Part shown: positions 35,333-43,884 of the stretch, piece after piece
How positions within the stretch are numbered: position 1 is the stretch's first letter
Layout of the letters: each line of letters starts with the position of its first letter
Assembly (NCBI RefSeq): GCF_000426045.1
Contig: NZ_KE384490.1
Coordinates: 186,001-250,000, forward strand
DNA length: 64,000 nucleotides
Direction: 5' to 3'
Origin: Marmoricola sp. URHB0036
Lineage (GTDB): Bacteria > Actinomycetota > Actinomycetes > Propionibacteriales > Nocardioidaceae
Made by a program: the position numbers and the translations under genes
Notes under the pieces: model-generated
Databases searched by the model: none
Seen by the model: the letters and a program-made list of their open reading frames with translations, nothing else
Told to the model about the DNA's origin: nothing

Positions 35333-36009
35333 TGCCCACCCACCTGATCACCGGGGCCGGGTCCGGGATCGGTGCCGCCCTGGCCGAGGTGCTCCGTGCC
35401 CGCGGCGACGACCTCGTCCTCCTCGCACGGTCGGAGCGGCGTGCCGAGCAGCTGTCCGAGCAGTACGACGGCGCGCAGACCCTGGTCGCCGACCTCGCCG
35501 ACGTACCCTCCCTCGCCGCCCTCGAGCTGCCCGACTCGCTGGACTCCGTCGTCCACGCCGCCGGGGTGGTCGACCTCGGAACCATCTCCGAGCTGACCGC
35601 CGCGCAGTGGCGCGAGCACCTCGACGTGAACCTGCTCGCCCCGGCCGAGCTGACCCGGCTCGCGCTGCCGGCCCTGCGCGCTGCTCGCGGCACCGTCGTC
35701 TTCGTCAACTCCGGCGCCGGGCTCCGGGCCAACCCCGAGTGGTCGGCCTACGCCGCCTCCAAGCACGGCCTGCGAGCACTTGCGGATGCACTGCGGGCAG
35801 AGGAGCTCGGCTCCGGCGTACGCGTCACCACCGTCTTCCCCGGCCGCACCGCCACCCCGATGCAAGCCAGGGTGCACGAGCAGGAAGGCAAGGAGTACGA
35901 CGGAGGCGACTGGATCCGGCCGGAGACGGTGGCCGACGCCATCCGTCACGTGCTCGACCTGCCGCGGGACGCGACCATCCCCGACCTGACGGTCAGTCCC
36001 GGTCCTTGA
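35332..36009 (+). CDS. Short-chain dehydrogenase/reductase
   Basis: A 225-residue classical SDR: cofactor motif TGAGSGIGAALAEV, VVHAAGVVDLG in place of NNAG, catalytic Ser in VFVNSGAGLRANPEW and Y-x3-K in SAYAASKHGLRA. RSERR after strand 2 suggests NADPH. Coupled to the preceding MDR gene, so the two may act on one carbonyl substrate; which one is not predictable. Confidence 0.9.
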   Translation: MPTHLITGAGSGIGAALAEVLRARGDDLVLLARSERRAEQLSEQYDGAQTLVADLADVPSLAALELPDSLDSVVHAAGVVDLGTISELTAAQWREHLDVNLLAPAELTRLALPALRAARGTVVFVNSGAGLRANPEWSAYAASKHGLRALADALRAEELGSGVRVTTVFPGRTATPMQARVHEQEGKEYDGGDWIRPETVADAIRHVLDLPRDATIPDLTVSPGP

Positions 36010-36020
36010 TCGAGCAACAC

Positions 36021-36061
36021 CCGGTCGGCCCGTAACCGATGAGTTTGTCGGTGCCGACCGG
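36021..36061 (+). terminator. Hairpin after SDR gene
   Basis: CCGGTCGGC (36021-36029) pairs with GCCGACCGG (36053-36061) across a 23-nt loop, followed by TCTTATTGGTTT. Confidence 0.6.
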
Positions 36062-36132
36062 TCTTATTGGTTTGCAGGGACCTCCCCACACAAGAGACCC
36101 TGTCCACCGATCTCGAGCAGTGAGGACCCGAC

Positions 36133-37620
36133 ATGAACGCCGTTCCGGCACTCCAGGAGCGCGACGCCGCCCCCGACTACGGCGTGCTGCGCTGGCTGGT
36201 TGGCGCCACCTTCGTGGTGATCCTCAACGAGACGATCATGATCAACGCCATCCCGCGGCTGATGGACGACTTCCAGGTCGACGCCAGCGCCGCGCAGTGG
36301 CTCTCCACGGCGTTCATGCTGACCATGGCGGTGGTCATCCCGATCACCGGCTGGTTCCTCCAGCGCGTGACCACCCGGTTTGCCTTCGGGCTGGCCATGG
36401 CCACGTTCTGCACCGGCACCCTGCTGGCCGCGCTGTCCTGGTCGTTCCCGGTGCTGCTCGTCGCGCGGGTCGTGCAGGCCAGCGGCACCGCTGTGATGAT
36501 GCCGCTGCTGATGACGACCCTGATGGCCGTCGTCCCCGTGCACGACCGCGGCCGCGTGATGGGCAACGTCACCCTGTCCATGTCGGTCGCGCCGGCCCTC
36601 GGCCCGGCCGTCTCCGGCGTGGTCCTGCAGTCCCTGTCGTGGCGCTGGATCTTCCTGGTGGTGCTGCCGATCGCGGCCGGCATCGGCATCCTCGGCCTGC
36701 GTCGGCTGCGCGACGTCGGCGAGCCCGTGCCCGGCACCGTCGACTGGTGGAGCGTGCTGATCTCCGCGATCGGCTTCGGCAGCCTCGTCTACGGCCTGAG
36801 CGAGATCGGCGCGACCGGTGACCACACCACGGCGTACGCCGCCCTCACCATCGGCGTGCTCGGCATCGCCGCCTTCGTCCGTCGCCAGCTGGTGCTCCAG
36901 CGCGAGGACAAGCCGCTGCTCGACCTGCGCACCCTCAAGCTGCGTGTCTTCTCGATCTCGCTCGGCGCGATGTCGATCGCGTTCATGGCGATGCTCGGCT
37001 CGATGATCCTGCTCCAGCTCTACCTGCAGAACGTCCGCGGCATGACCCCGCTCGCCACCGGCCTGCTGGTGATGCCGGGTGGTCTGGCGATGGGACTGCT
37101 CGGTCCCAGGGTCGGCCGGGTCTACGACACCTACGGCGCTCGCGTGCTGGTGCTCCCCGGTGCCACCGGGCTGCTGGCCGCGATGACCCTGCTCGCGTTC
37201 CTCGGCTCCGAGACCCCGACGTGGCAGATCCTGATCGTGCACGTCGTGCTGATGGTGAGCCTGGCCGCCCTGTTCACGCCGCTGTTCACCATGGGGCTGG
37301 GCGTGCTGCCGCCGCACCTGTACTCCCACGGCAGCTCGCTGCTCGGCACCCTGCAGCAGGTCGCCGGTGCGACGGGCACCGCCCTGGTCGTGATGATCAT
37401 GTCGACGCGCACTGCCTCGCAGATCGGTGACGGCGTCGCTCCGGTGGCGGCCCAGCTCAACGGCATGCAGTGGGCCTTCGCGGTCTCCGCGCTCCTGTGC
37501 GTGGTCGTGCTCGGCCTGGTGGCGCTGCTCCCGGCGCGGATCGCGGGCGGGCCCGAGGCGGGCATGGACCTCGAGATGGTCCCCGAGGTGGACCCCGAGT
37601 CCGTGGAGTGCGCCAGCTAG
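36133..37620 (+). CDS. MFS transporter, DHA2 (14-TM drug:H+ antiporter) family
   Basis: A 495-residue membrane protein with about 14 hydrophobic segments. Motif A is weak, while motif C-like PALGPAVSGVVLQSLSWRWI and the first-helix VVILNETIMINAIPRLMDDF are typical of DHA2 multidrug exporters. GAGGACCC lies upstream of the ATG. The convergent TetR gene overlaps its stop by 4 nt, a common local-repressor arrangement. Confidence 0.9.
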   Translation: MNAVPALQERDAAPDYGVLRWLVGATFVVILNETIMINAIPRLMDDFQVDASAAQWLSTAFMLTMAVVIPITGWFLQRVTTRFAFGLAMATFCTGTLLAALSWSFPVLLVARVVQASGTAVMMPLLMTTLMAVVPVHDRGRVMGNVTLSMSVAPALGPAVSGVVLQSLSWRWIFLVVLPIAAGIGILGLRRLRDVGEPVPGTVDWWSVLISAIGFGSLVYGLSEIGATGDHTTAYAALTIGVLGIAAFVRRQLVLQREDKPLLDLRTLKLRVFSISLGAMSIAFMAMLGSMILLQLYLQNVRGMTPLATGLLVMPGGLAMGLLGPRVGRVYDTYGARVLVLPGATGLLAAMTLLAFLGSETPTWQILIVHVVLMVSLAALFTPLFTMGLGVLPPHLYSHGSSLLGTLQQVAGATGTALVVMIMSTRTASQIGDGVAPVAAQLNGMQWAFAVSALLCVVVLGLVALLPARIAGGPEAGMDLEMVPEVDPESVECAS

Positions 37621-38285
37621 CGCGAGCTCCAGCGCAGGGCGCCCACGAGCATCATCCGCAGCTGGGTGCGTGCGGTCTCCAGGATCGCCGGCCGGGTCTC
37701 GGGGCGGGCGTTCACGATGGTCTCGGTCGCCCCCACCATCAGGGTGACGATCAGGTTCGACAGCACGCGCAGGTCCTCGGCTGACCAGTGCGCCGGATCG
37801 GTGAGACGAGCCAGGTCGGTGGCCAGCTCGCGCTCGACCAAGTCGATCTGGTGACGGATCGCCTCGCGCACCGCGGGAGGTCCCGCCACCCGTTCGCGCG
37901 AGATGAAGGCGAAGTGGGAGTGCTGGGCCATGGTGTGCTCGCCGAGCACCCTCACCGAGCTGTCGATGATGGTGCGGTACGTCGGGTCGCTGCGGCGTAC
38001 GTCCTTGAGCATCTCCCGCAAGGAGACGAACGACTCCTCGACCAGGGCCAGCCCGAGATCCTCGATCGAGTCGAAGTGACGGTAGAAGGCAGTCGGCACG
38101 ATGCCGACCTCCTTGGCCACCTGGCGCAGGGACAGGGCCACCAGGCTGCTGTCCTCACAGAGGTCGAGGGCGGCGTCCAGGATGTGCCGTCGGGTGCGCT
38201 CCTTGCGCTCCCCACGGGACTCGCTCCGGCCCTCGTCAGCCACCCCGGCGACGGGGACGGCGGGTCGGCTCACGGACTGCACCAT
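37617..38285 (-). CDS. TetR family regulator
   Basis: A 222-residue TetR protein. The DNA-binding domain is RTRRHILDAALDLCEDSSLV then SLRQVAKEVGIVPTAFYRHF; the remainder is the ligand domain. The length and the FYRHFDSIEDLGLALVEESF helix resemble DesT/FadR-like lipid-sensing members. It could repress the MFS gene or the ferredoxin reductase-desaturase operon 1.4 kb away, whose promoter holds a DesT-like palindrome. TACCCT 6 nt before ATG 38285 sets the start; the frame to 38339 is rejected. Confidence 0.9.
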   Translation of the reverse strand: MVQSVSRPAVPVAGVADEGRSESRGERKERTRRHILDAALDLCEDSSLVALSLRQVAKEVGIVPTAFYRHFDSIEDLGLALVEESFVSLREMLKDVRRSDPTYRTIIDSSVRVLGEHTMAQHSHFAFISRERVAGPPAVREAIRHQIDLVERELATDLARLTDPAHWSAEDLRVLSNLIVTLMVGATETIVNARPETRPAILETARTQLRMMLVGALRWSSR

Positions 38286-38291
38286 CCACCG

Positions 38292-38297
38292 AGGGTA
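38292..38297 (-). promoter_or_regulatory. -10 hexamer TACCCT, leaderless TetR gene
   Basis: Six nt precede ATG 38285. Confidence 0.5.
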
Positions 38298-38340
38298 GCC
38301 TCCAGCGCGATCCGGTGGACGGTCGTGCACCGGGACCACC

Positions 38341-39549
38341 TCACTGGCGTCGGCTGACCTCGGCGCCGTCGAGGTAGACCGCCCGCACCCGCCCGCCGAG
38401 CCCGGCGACGTCCTCGGGGCGGCCGTCGACGACCACCAGGTCGGCGCGCTGGCCGGGCCTGATCGTGCCCCGGTCGTCGGCGACGTCGAGCAGCTCGGCC
38501 GCCGACGCGGTGGTGGCGTGGAGCGCCTCGAGCGGCGACAGGCCGGCGCCCACCATCAGCTCGACCTCCTCGAGGTTGGTGCCGTGGGCGCCGACGCCGG
38601 CGTCGGTCCCCATGGCGATGCGTACGCCGGCGTCGTGGGCTCGGCGCACGGCATCGACGTGCACCGCGGTCAGCATCCGTGCCTTCTCCACCTGCTGGGC
38701 GGGGATCGAGGCCCCCGACTCGGCAGCGGCGATCACCGCGCGGGGCGCCTGCAGGGTCGGCACCAGCCAGGCGCCCTGCTGCAGCATCAGCTCGATGGCC
38801 TCGTCGTCGAGGAAGATGCCGTGCTCGATGGACCGCACGCCGTTGCGCAGCGCGGCCTTGATGCCGGCCGCCGCCTGCGCGTGGGCCATCACGTGGATGC
38901 CGGCGGCGGCGGCCTCCTCGGTCATGGTGGCGATCTCGGCGTCGCGGAGCTGGCCGTGGTGCGGGTTCGAGGACGACAGCACGCCACCGCTGGTGGCCAC
39001 CTTGATCACGTCGGCGCCGGCACGGACCAGCTCGCGCACCCGCTTGCGCACCTCGTCGGGTCCGTCCACCACTCCGCTCGGGCGGCCCGGGTGGGGCAGG
39101 AAGACGGGGATCTCGGCGCCGCAGACGCTCCAGTCGTCACCGTGGCCGCCGGTCTGGCTGAGCATGATCACCGAGATCTGCATCCGCGGTCCGGGGATGA
39201 GACCGCGCTGCACGGCGGTCTTGACGCCGAGGTCGGCACCACCGGCGTCGCGCACGCTGGTGACGCCGGCAGCGAGGGTCTTCTCGAGGTTCGCAGCTGC
39301 CTTGTAGAACTGAAGGCTGAACGGCTGCTCGATCATCTCGACGAAGCTCGGGTTGTCCATCACCACATGGACGTGGCAGTCGAAGAACCCGGGTGAGACG
39401 AACGCGCCGGAGCAGTCGACGGCCTCGTCGCCGTCCAGGCCCGGTCCGACCTCGACGATGCGGCCGTCCTCGACCGCCACGTCGCCCTCGGCGGGAGCAG
39501 CCGTCGTGCCGTCGTACACCACGCCGCCGGTGAACACAGTTCTGGTCAT
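38341..39549 (-). CDS. Metal-dependent amidohydrolase (imidazolonepropionase-like)
   Basis: A 402-residue amidohydrolase. Metal ligands are H-x-H in GFFDCHVHVVMDNP, the carboxylated Lys in DVIKVATSGGVLSS, His in GIHVMAHAQAAAG and SIEHGIFLD, and Asp in RIAMGTDAGVGAHG. The family includes Xaa-Pro dipeptidases (prolidases) and organophosphate-acting enzymes. The true substrate is probably a dipeptide or cyclic amide. TAGCCT 8 nt upstream supports ATG 39549. Confidence 0.88.
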   Translation of the reverse strand: MTRTVFTGGVVYDGTTAAPAEGDVAVEDGRIVEVGPGLDGDEAVDCSGAFVSPGFFDCHVHVVMDNPSFVEMIEQPFSLQFYKAAANLEKTLAAGVTSVRDAGGADLGVKTAVQRGLIPGPRMQISVIMLSQTGGHGDDWSVCGAEIPVFLPHPGRPSGVVDGPDEVRKRVRELVRAGADVIKVATSGGVLSSSNPHHGQLRDAEIATMTEEAAAAGIHVMAHAQAAAGIKAALRNGVRSIEHGIFLDDEAIELMLQQGAWLVPTLQAPRAVIAAAESGASIPAQQVEKARMLTAVHVDAVRRAHDAGVRIAMGTDAGVGAHGTNLEEVELMVGAGLSPLEALHATTASAAELLDVADDRGTIRPGQRADLVVVDGRPEDVAGLGGRVRAVYLDGAEVSRRQ

Positions 39550-39557
39550 GGGACGTG

Positions 39558-39563
39558 AGGCTA
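39558..39563 (-). promoter_or_regulatory. -10 hexamer TAGCCT, near-leaderless amidohydrolase gene
   Basis: Eight nt precede ATG 39549. Confidence 0.5.
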
Positions 39564-39607
39564 GTCGCACTGCCCGCGTGGGTGGCGGGCGTCACGCGGG
39601 GATCGCC

Positions 39608-39636
39608 TTGACCCTGCCGGCCGACCCCACCATGAT
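39608..39636 (+). promoter_or_regulatory. Promoter of ferredoxin reductase-desaturase operon
   Basis: TTGACC (39608-39613), a 17-nt spacer and CATGAT (39631-39636). The predicted start near 39643 falls inside the 18-bp palindrome, so a bound repressor would block it. Confidence 0.6.
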
Positions 39637-39640
39637 TTTG

Positions 39641-39658
39641 AGTGAACACATGTTCACT
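39641..39658. promoter_or_regulatory. 18-bp operator AGTGAACA-CA-TGTTCACT
   Basis: Perfect 8-bp arms around CA, directly over the predicted transcription start of the reductase gene. The sequence resembles the palindrome recalled for Pseudomonas DesT, a TetR-family repressor of an oxidoreductase-desaturase operon. The TetR gene at 37617 is a candidate. Confidence 0.65.
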
Positions 39659-39681
39659 GAAAATGTGGAGGGAGACCTGGC

Positions 39682-40791
39682 ATGACGATCACTCAGAGAC
39701 TTCTCGGCTCCCGCACCTTGGCGGCGCTGACGGCGCCGCACAGCGTGGACCGCTACCTCGAGCTGGTGAACCCGATGTGGGCGGCGACCGAGGTCCGGGC
39801 CCGCGTCGTCGACATCACCCGCGAGACCTCCGGCGAGCACCCGGTGGCCACCCTCACCCTCCAGCCCACCAGCACCTGGCGCGGGCACCGTGCCGGCCAG
39901 TACGTCCAGGTCGGCGTGGAGATCAACGGCGCCCGGCGTACGACGCGGTGCTTCTCGATCTCCTCGGCCGAGTCCGACCCGGGCGAGCGGTTCACCATCA
40001 CCGTCCGGGCCCACGACGAGGCCAAGCCGGGTCAGCAGCGAGTCAGCCGGTTCCTGGTCCGCGAGGCCGAGCCCGGCCAGATCCTGCACCTCAGCCAGGC
40101 CCAGGGCGACTTCACCCTCACCGAGAGCCCTGCCACCCCGACCAACAACCACCTGTTGATGATCTCGGGCGGTTCCGGCATCACCCCGGTGATGTCGCAG
40201 GTCCGCACCCTGCTCCGCGACGGGTACGACGGCAAGGCCAACCGCAAGGTGACCTTCCTGCACTACGCCCGCTCGGAGGAGGACCTGATCTTCGCCGACG
40301 AGCTGCGTCGGCTGCAGTTCGAGGACAACCACGTCGACGTGCACCTGAAGTTCGGGGACGAGGTGTTCAGCGCCGAGTCGCTCGCCCGGCTGGTGCCTGC
40401 GTACCGCGACACCGACACGTGGGCCTGCGGACCGGCGCCGATGATGCACCTCATCCACGAGGCGTACGGCGAGTCGCCGCGGCTGCGCTCGGAGTTCTTC
40501 AAGCTCTCCACCGCGGTCGGGGCGGCCAGCGGCTCGGTCGAGGGGGACCTCAGCTTCACCCGGTCGGGCGCGTCCGCCACCAACACCGGCGACTCGATCC
40601 TCGAGCAGGCCGAGGCGCAGGGGCTGAGCCCAGAGTTCGGCTGCCGGATGGGCATCTGCTTCTCCTGCGTGTCCCGCAAGACCGAAGGCACCGTCCGCAA
40701 CGTGCTCACCGGCGAGGAGTCCGCACTTCCTGACGAGGACATCCGCATCTGCGTCAGCGCTCCTGTCGGCGACTGCGCCGTCGACCTCTGA
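39682..40791 (+). CDS. Ferredoxin reductase with C-terminal [2Fe-2S] domain
   Basis: A 369-residue flavoprotein. The FAD-binding barrel has GQYVQVGVEI and RTTRCFSISSA; the NAD(P) domain has LMISGGSGITPVMSQVRTLL and the TWACGPAPMMHLI end; the C-terminal plant-type ferredoxin has C-x4-C-x2-C in FGCRMGICFSCVSRK and a final Cys in RICVSAPVGDC. It should pass electrons to the desaturase encoded 26 nt downstream, as mycobacterial Rv3230c does for DesA3. Confidence 0.92.
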   Translation: MTITQRLLGSRTLAALTAPHSVDRYLELVNPMWAATEVRARVVDITRETSGEHPVATLTLQPTSTWRGHRAGQYVQVGVEINGARRTTRCFSISSAESDPGERFTITVRAHDEAKPGQQRVSRFLVREAEPGQILHLSQAQGDFTLTESPATPTNNHLLMISGGSGITPVMSQVRTLLRDGYDGKANRKVTFLHYARSEEDLIFADELRRLQFEDNHVDVHLKFGDEVFSAESLARLVPAYRDTDTWACGPAPMMHLIHEAYGESPRLRSEFFKLSTAVGAASGSVEGDLSFTRSGASATNTGDSILEQAEAQGLSPEFGCRMGICFSCVSRKTEGTVRNVLTGEESALPDEDIRICVSAPVGDCAVDL

Positions 40792-40817
40792 TCCGCTTCC
40801 AACGAAAGGAAGACACC

Positions 40818-41945
40818 ATGACCACCAGGACCACCAGCACCAACGCCAGGCTCACCCCCGAACAGCTCGAGGCGTTCGGCAACGAGATGGACGCCATCCG
40901 TCAGCGCCTGATCGCCGACCTCGGCGAGGAGGACGCGGCGTACATCCGCGGCATCGTGAAGAAGCAGCGTCAGCTCGAGGTCGCCGGTCGCGCCCTGATG
41001 TACCTCCCGCCGGCCTGGCCGCTCGCCGTCGCTGCGCTGAGCGTCTCCAAGATCCTCGACAACATGGAGATCGGCCACAACGTCATGCACGGCCAGTACG
41101 ACTGGATGGGCGACCCCGGCCTGAACTCGCGCATGTACGAGTGGGACAACGTCTGCCCGAGCGAGCAGTGGAAGTACAGCCACAACTACATCCACCACAC
41201 GTTCACCAACATCCTCGGCAAGGACCGCGACATCGGCTACGGCATCCTGCGGATGGACGAGGACCAGAAGTGGCACCCCTACTACCTCGGCAACCCGCTC
41301 TACGCCTTCCTGCTGATGGTGTTCTTCGAGTGGGGGGTGGCGATGCACGACCTCGAGGTCGAGAACATCGTCAAGGGCACCCGCAAGCTCGAGGAGAACA
41401 AGGCCCTGCACGCCGGGATCATGCGCAAGGTGCGCACCCAGGCGCTCAAGGACTACCTGCTGTTCCCGGCGCTCACCGGTCCGCTGTTCCCGCTCACCTT
41501 CGCGGGCAACGCCACGGCCAACCTGGTGCGCAACATCTGGGCGTTCAACATCATCTTCTGCGGCCACTTCCCGTCGGGCGCCGAGACGTTCACCGAGGAG
41601 GAGTGCCAGGACCAGGACGGCGAGGAGTCGCGCGGTCACTGGTACTACCGGCAGGTCCTCGGCTCGGCCAACATCAGCGGCGGCAAGCTGTTCCACATCA
41701 TGAGCGGCAACCTGTCGCACCAGATCGAGCACCACCTGTTCCCGGACCTGCCGGCCCGGCGGTACCCCGAGATCGCCGCCGAGGTGCGCGAGATCTGCGG
41801 GCGCTACGGCCTGGAGTACACGACCGGTCCGCTGCACAGGCAGCTCGGCAGCGTCGCGAAGAAGATCTTCCGGCTCGCGCTGCCGGGCAAGCGGGCTCCG
41901 CGTCCCGGGCCGGAGGCGGAGCAGCCGGTCACCCTGGCCGCCTGA
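40818..41945 (+). CDS. Acyl-CoA/acyl-lipid fatty acid desaturase
   Basis: A 375-residue membrane desaturase. The three His boxes are H-x4-H in IGHNVMHGQYDW, H-x3-HH in KYSHNYIHHTF and H-x2-HH in LSHQIEHHLFPDLPARRY, all diiron ligands. Four hydrophobic segments lie between. It introduces a double bond, probably delta-9 on stearoyl-CoA as DesA3 does, with electrons from the upstream reductase. AAAGGAAG precedes the ATG. Confidence 0.92.
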   Translation: MTTRTTSTNARLTPEQLEAFGNEMDAIRQRLIADLGEEDAAYIRGIVKKQRQLEVAGRALMYLPPAWPLAVAALSVSKILDNMEIGHNVMHGQYDWMGDPGLNSRMYEWDNVCPSEQWKYSHNYIHHTFTNILGKDRDIGYGILRMDEDQKWHPYYLGNPLYAFLLMVFFEWGVAMHDLEVENIVKGTRKLEENKALHAGIMRKVRTQALKDYLLFPALTGPLFPLTFAGNATANLVRNIWAFNIIFCGHFPSGAETFTEEECQDQDGEESRGHWYYRQVLGSANISGGKLFHIMSGNLSHQIEHHLFPDLPARRYPEIAAEVREICGRYGLEYTTGPLHRQLGSVAKKIFRLALPGKRAPRPGPEAEQPVTLAA

Positions 41946-41973
41946 GCATCACCGGTTGAGGGAGACTGGACCC

Positions 41974-42246
41974 ATGGAACGAGGACCCGACCGCGACCGG
42001 CTCAGTCGCGCCGAGATCCGCAAGGACGCCGTGCAGGAGACCTTCACGGCCGCCACGCACACCGTCGGCACGGTGACGACCATCATCACCGGTGCCGTGG
42101 GCGACATCGGCCGGGCGATCGGCGGCTTCGCCACGGAGCTCTTCGAGATCCGTGAGTCGACGCGTCGTGCCTCCCGCGACCACGAGGTACGCGCGGAGGT
42201 CGACGAGACAGACGAGATCGACGAGGCTCAGCCGAACGACATCTGA
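41974..42246 (+). CDS. Small hypothetical protein downstream of desaturase
   Basis: A 90-residue protein with a basic start (MERGPDRDRLSRAEIRKDAV), a central amphipathic or weakly hydrophobic segment (TVGTVTTIITGAVGDIGRAI) and an acidic tail. GAGGGAG lies 9 nt before the ATG, and it is 28 nt from the desaturase, so probably in the same operon. It may be a membrane-surface accessory of the desaturase; this is inference. It overlaps the convergent gene by 19 nt. Confidence 0.7.
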   Translation: MERGPDRDRLSRAEIRKDAVQETFTAATHTVGTVTTIITGAVGDIGRAIGGFATELFEIRESTRRASRDHEVRAEVDETDEIDEAQPNDI

Positions 42247-42806
42247 AAGTCGGCCATCCGGAACGACGCGAGGGACCGCTTGCCTGCCAGCCAGGCGAGC
42301 GGTCCCGCCTCGTTGAACTCCCAGGTGCCCCGGCACGGGAGCACCTTGGCGCTGCCGGCCAGCGTGGCGACGACCTCCTCGCCACTCTCGCGCTCCTGCC
42401 TGGTGGCGCCCTTGAACGGAGTGCGCAGCGTCGCGTGGGAGACGTCGCTGAAGCGGGCGCGGGCGATCGGACGCCCCTCGAGGCTGGCCGTCCACGACGT
42501 GCGCTGCACCCGCTTGCCGGTGTTGTCGAGACGGAAGTCGCAGAGGTCCTTCGGGATCGCCCAGAGCTCGCGGCCGCCGTCACGCGAGTCCGCCGAGTCG
42601 ACCCAGATGTCGGTGATGGTGACCCTCTTCCCGACGGGTCGGGCGACGAGGAGCTCGGAGTAGGTCAGCGGGCTCGGTCGCTCGTAGGAGACGAGCGCGG
42701 CGCCGTACACCCCAGCTGGCCGGTCGGGATGGTCCCCCTCGCGTACGCGGAACAACGACAACCAGAGCTGGCCGTGCATGTTCCACGGCGCCGGGGGATA
42801 GGTCAT
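42228..42806 (-). CDS. Acetoacetate decarboxylase-family protein
   Basis: A 192-residue protein. The family block RELWAIPKDLCDFRLDNTG contains the lysine that corresponds to the Schiff-base residue, and YPPAPWNMHGQLWLSLFRV opens the sheet. It is shorter than classical acetoacetate decarboxylase (about 245 residues), like many actinobacterial members with unknown reactions. TACCCT 6 nt before ATG 42806 indicates a leaderless transcript. Confidence 0.82.
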   Translation of the reverse strand: MTYPPAPWNMHGQLWLSLFRVREGDHPDRPAGVYGAALVSYERPSPLTYSELLVARPVGKRVTITDIWVDSADSRDGGRELWAIPKDLCDFRLDNTGKRVQRTSWTASLEGRPIARARFSDVSHATLRTPFKGATRQERESGEEVVATLAGSAKVLPCRGTWEFNEAGPLAWLAGKRSLASFRMADFQMSFG

Positions 42807-42812
42807 GGCGCG

Positions 42813-42818
42813 AGGGTA
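42813..42818 (-). promoter_or_regulatory. -10 hexamer TACCCT, leaderless decarboxylase-family gene
   Basis: Six nt precede ATG 42806. Confidence 0.5.
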
Positions 42819-42830
42819 GTGAGCAGGCGG

Positions 42831-43799
42831 CTACCCGGCGCGCACGTCCGGAGTGCGGAACGTACGGCGGTACTCGGCCGGCGCGACTCCGACCGCCGTA
42901 CCGAAGTGGTGGCGCAGCAGCGCGGCCGACCCGAACCCGGCGCGCGAGGCGACCGTCTCGACGGCCAGGTCGGTGCTCTCCAGCAGCGTCCTGGCGTGGT
43001 GCAGGCGTTGGGCCAACAGCCACTTGCCCGGGGTGGTCCCGGTCTCGGCGGCGAAGCGACGGGCGAAGGTGCGCTCCGACATCGCAGCCCGCTTGGCGAG
43101 CAGGCGCACCGGCTGGTCCTCGGCGAGGTGCTCGCGCATCCAGGTCAGCAACGGCGTGAGGCTGTCGGCGCTGCAGTTGGGCACCGGCAGGTCGATGTAC
43201 TGGCGCTGGCCGCCGTCGCGCTGGGGCGGCACCACCATCCGGCGGGCGATCAGGTTGGCGACCGAGGCGCCGAGCTCGCAGCGGACGTGGTGCAGGCAGG
43301 CATCGATGCCGGCGGCGGTGCCGGCACTGGTGATGACCCGGTCGTCCTCGACGAACAGCACGTCGGGGTCGATGCTCGCCTCGGGGAAGCGCCGCTTCAG
43401 CTCGTCGGTGTGCCGCCAGTGGGTGGTGCACGCGCGGCCGTCGAGCAGCCCGGCCTCGCCGAGCAGGAACGCGCCGGAGCACACCGAGAGCACCCAGGCG
43501 CCGCGCGCGTGTGCACGACGGAAGACGTCGAGCAAGGCCTCGGACGGCGGGGTGGCGTAGTCGTAGGCCGGTGCGATCACGAGGTCGGCGTCCTCGGCCG
43601 CCTCCAGCCCGAACGGCGCGGTGAGGGTGATCCCGTTGTCCAACGCGATCGGCTCGCCGGGACTCTCCGAGCAGGCCCGGAAGTCGATCGCGGGCACCCC
43701 GTCCTCGGTGCGGTCGACCCCGAAGACCTCCTGCACCACCCCGAGCTCGAAGAAACCGGGCCGCTGCGGCACCACGACGGCGACTGTGGAAAGAGCCAT
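42831..43799 (-). CDS. GlxA-family transcriptional regulator (DJ-1/PfpI plus AraC HTH)
   Basis: A 322-residue regulator. Residues about 1-180 form a DJ-1/PfpI domain (VVVPQRPGFFELGVVQEVFG; nucleophile-elbow Cys in VLSVCSGAFLLGEAGLLDG; THWRHTDELKRRFP). Residues about 220-320 form a double AraC HTH (LAKRAAMSERTFARRFAAET, AGFGSAALLRHHFGTAVGVA). The ligand is unknown. It is divergent from a 59-residue membrane peptide, and the spacer carries four symmetric TGGCAG half-sites. TACTGT lies 5 nt before ATG 43799. Confidence 0.92.
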   Translation of the reverse strand: MALSTVAVVVPQRPGFFELGVVQEVFGVDRTEDGVPAIDFRACSESPGEPIALDNGITLTAPFGLEAAEDADLVIAPAYDYATPPSEALLDVFRRAHARGAWVLSVCSGAFLLGEAGLLDGRACTTHWRHTDELKRRFPEASIDPDVLFVEDDRVITSAGTAAGIDACLHHVRCELGASVANLIARRMVVPPQRDGGQRQYIDLPVPNCSADSLTPLLTWMREHLAEDQPVRLLAKRAAMSERTFARRFAAETGTTPGKWLLAQRLHHARTLLESTDLAVETVASRAGFGSAALLRHHFGTAVGVAPAEYRRTFRTPDVRAG

Positions 43800-43804
43800 G
43801 TCCG

Positions 43805-43810
43805 ACAGTA
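43805..43810 (-). promoter_or_regulatory. -10 hexamer TACTGT of GlxA-family gene
   Basis: Five nt precede ATG 43799, so leaderless or nearly so. It abuts the first regulator half-site. Confidence 0.45.
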
Positions 43811-43884
43811 TGGCAGTAAGTATGCGGAGAGTGTCAATGCTGCCACTGGTGGCAGGAAACACAGGGGAGCAAACTTACTGCCAT
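43810..43884. promoter_or_regulatory. Symmetric operator with four TGGCAG half-sites
   Basis: ATGGCAGTAAGT (43810-43821) and its exact complement (43873-43884) flank a central dyad CTGCCAC-TG-GTGGCAG (43840-43855). The four half-sites alternate in direction with spacings of 29, 10 and 29 bp, symmetric about 43847. It lies between the divergent GlxA-family gene and the small membrane gene. Confidence 0.75.

Noticed and set aside
38285-38319. TCCACCG/CGGTGGA inverted repeat upstream of the TetR gene as an operator
   Set aside because: Seven-bp arms 21 nt apart overlap the start codon and are weak in a high-G+C sequence; not distinguishable from chance.
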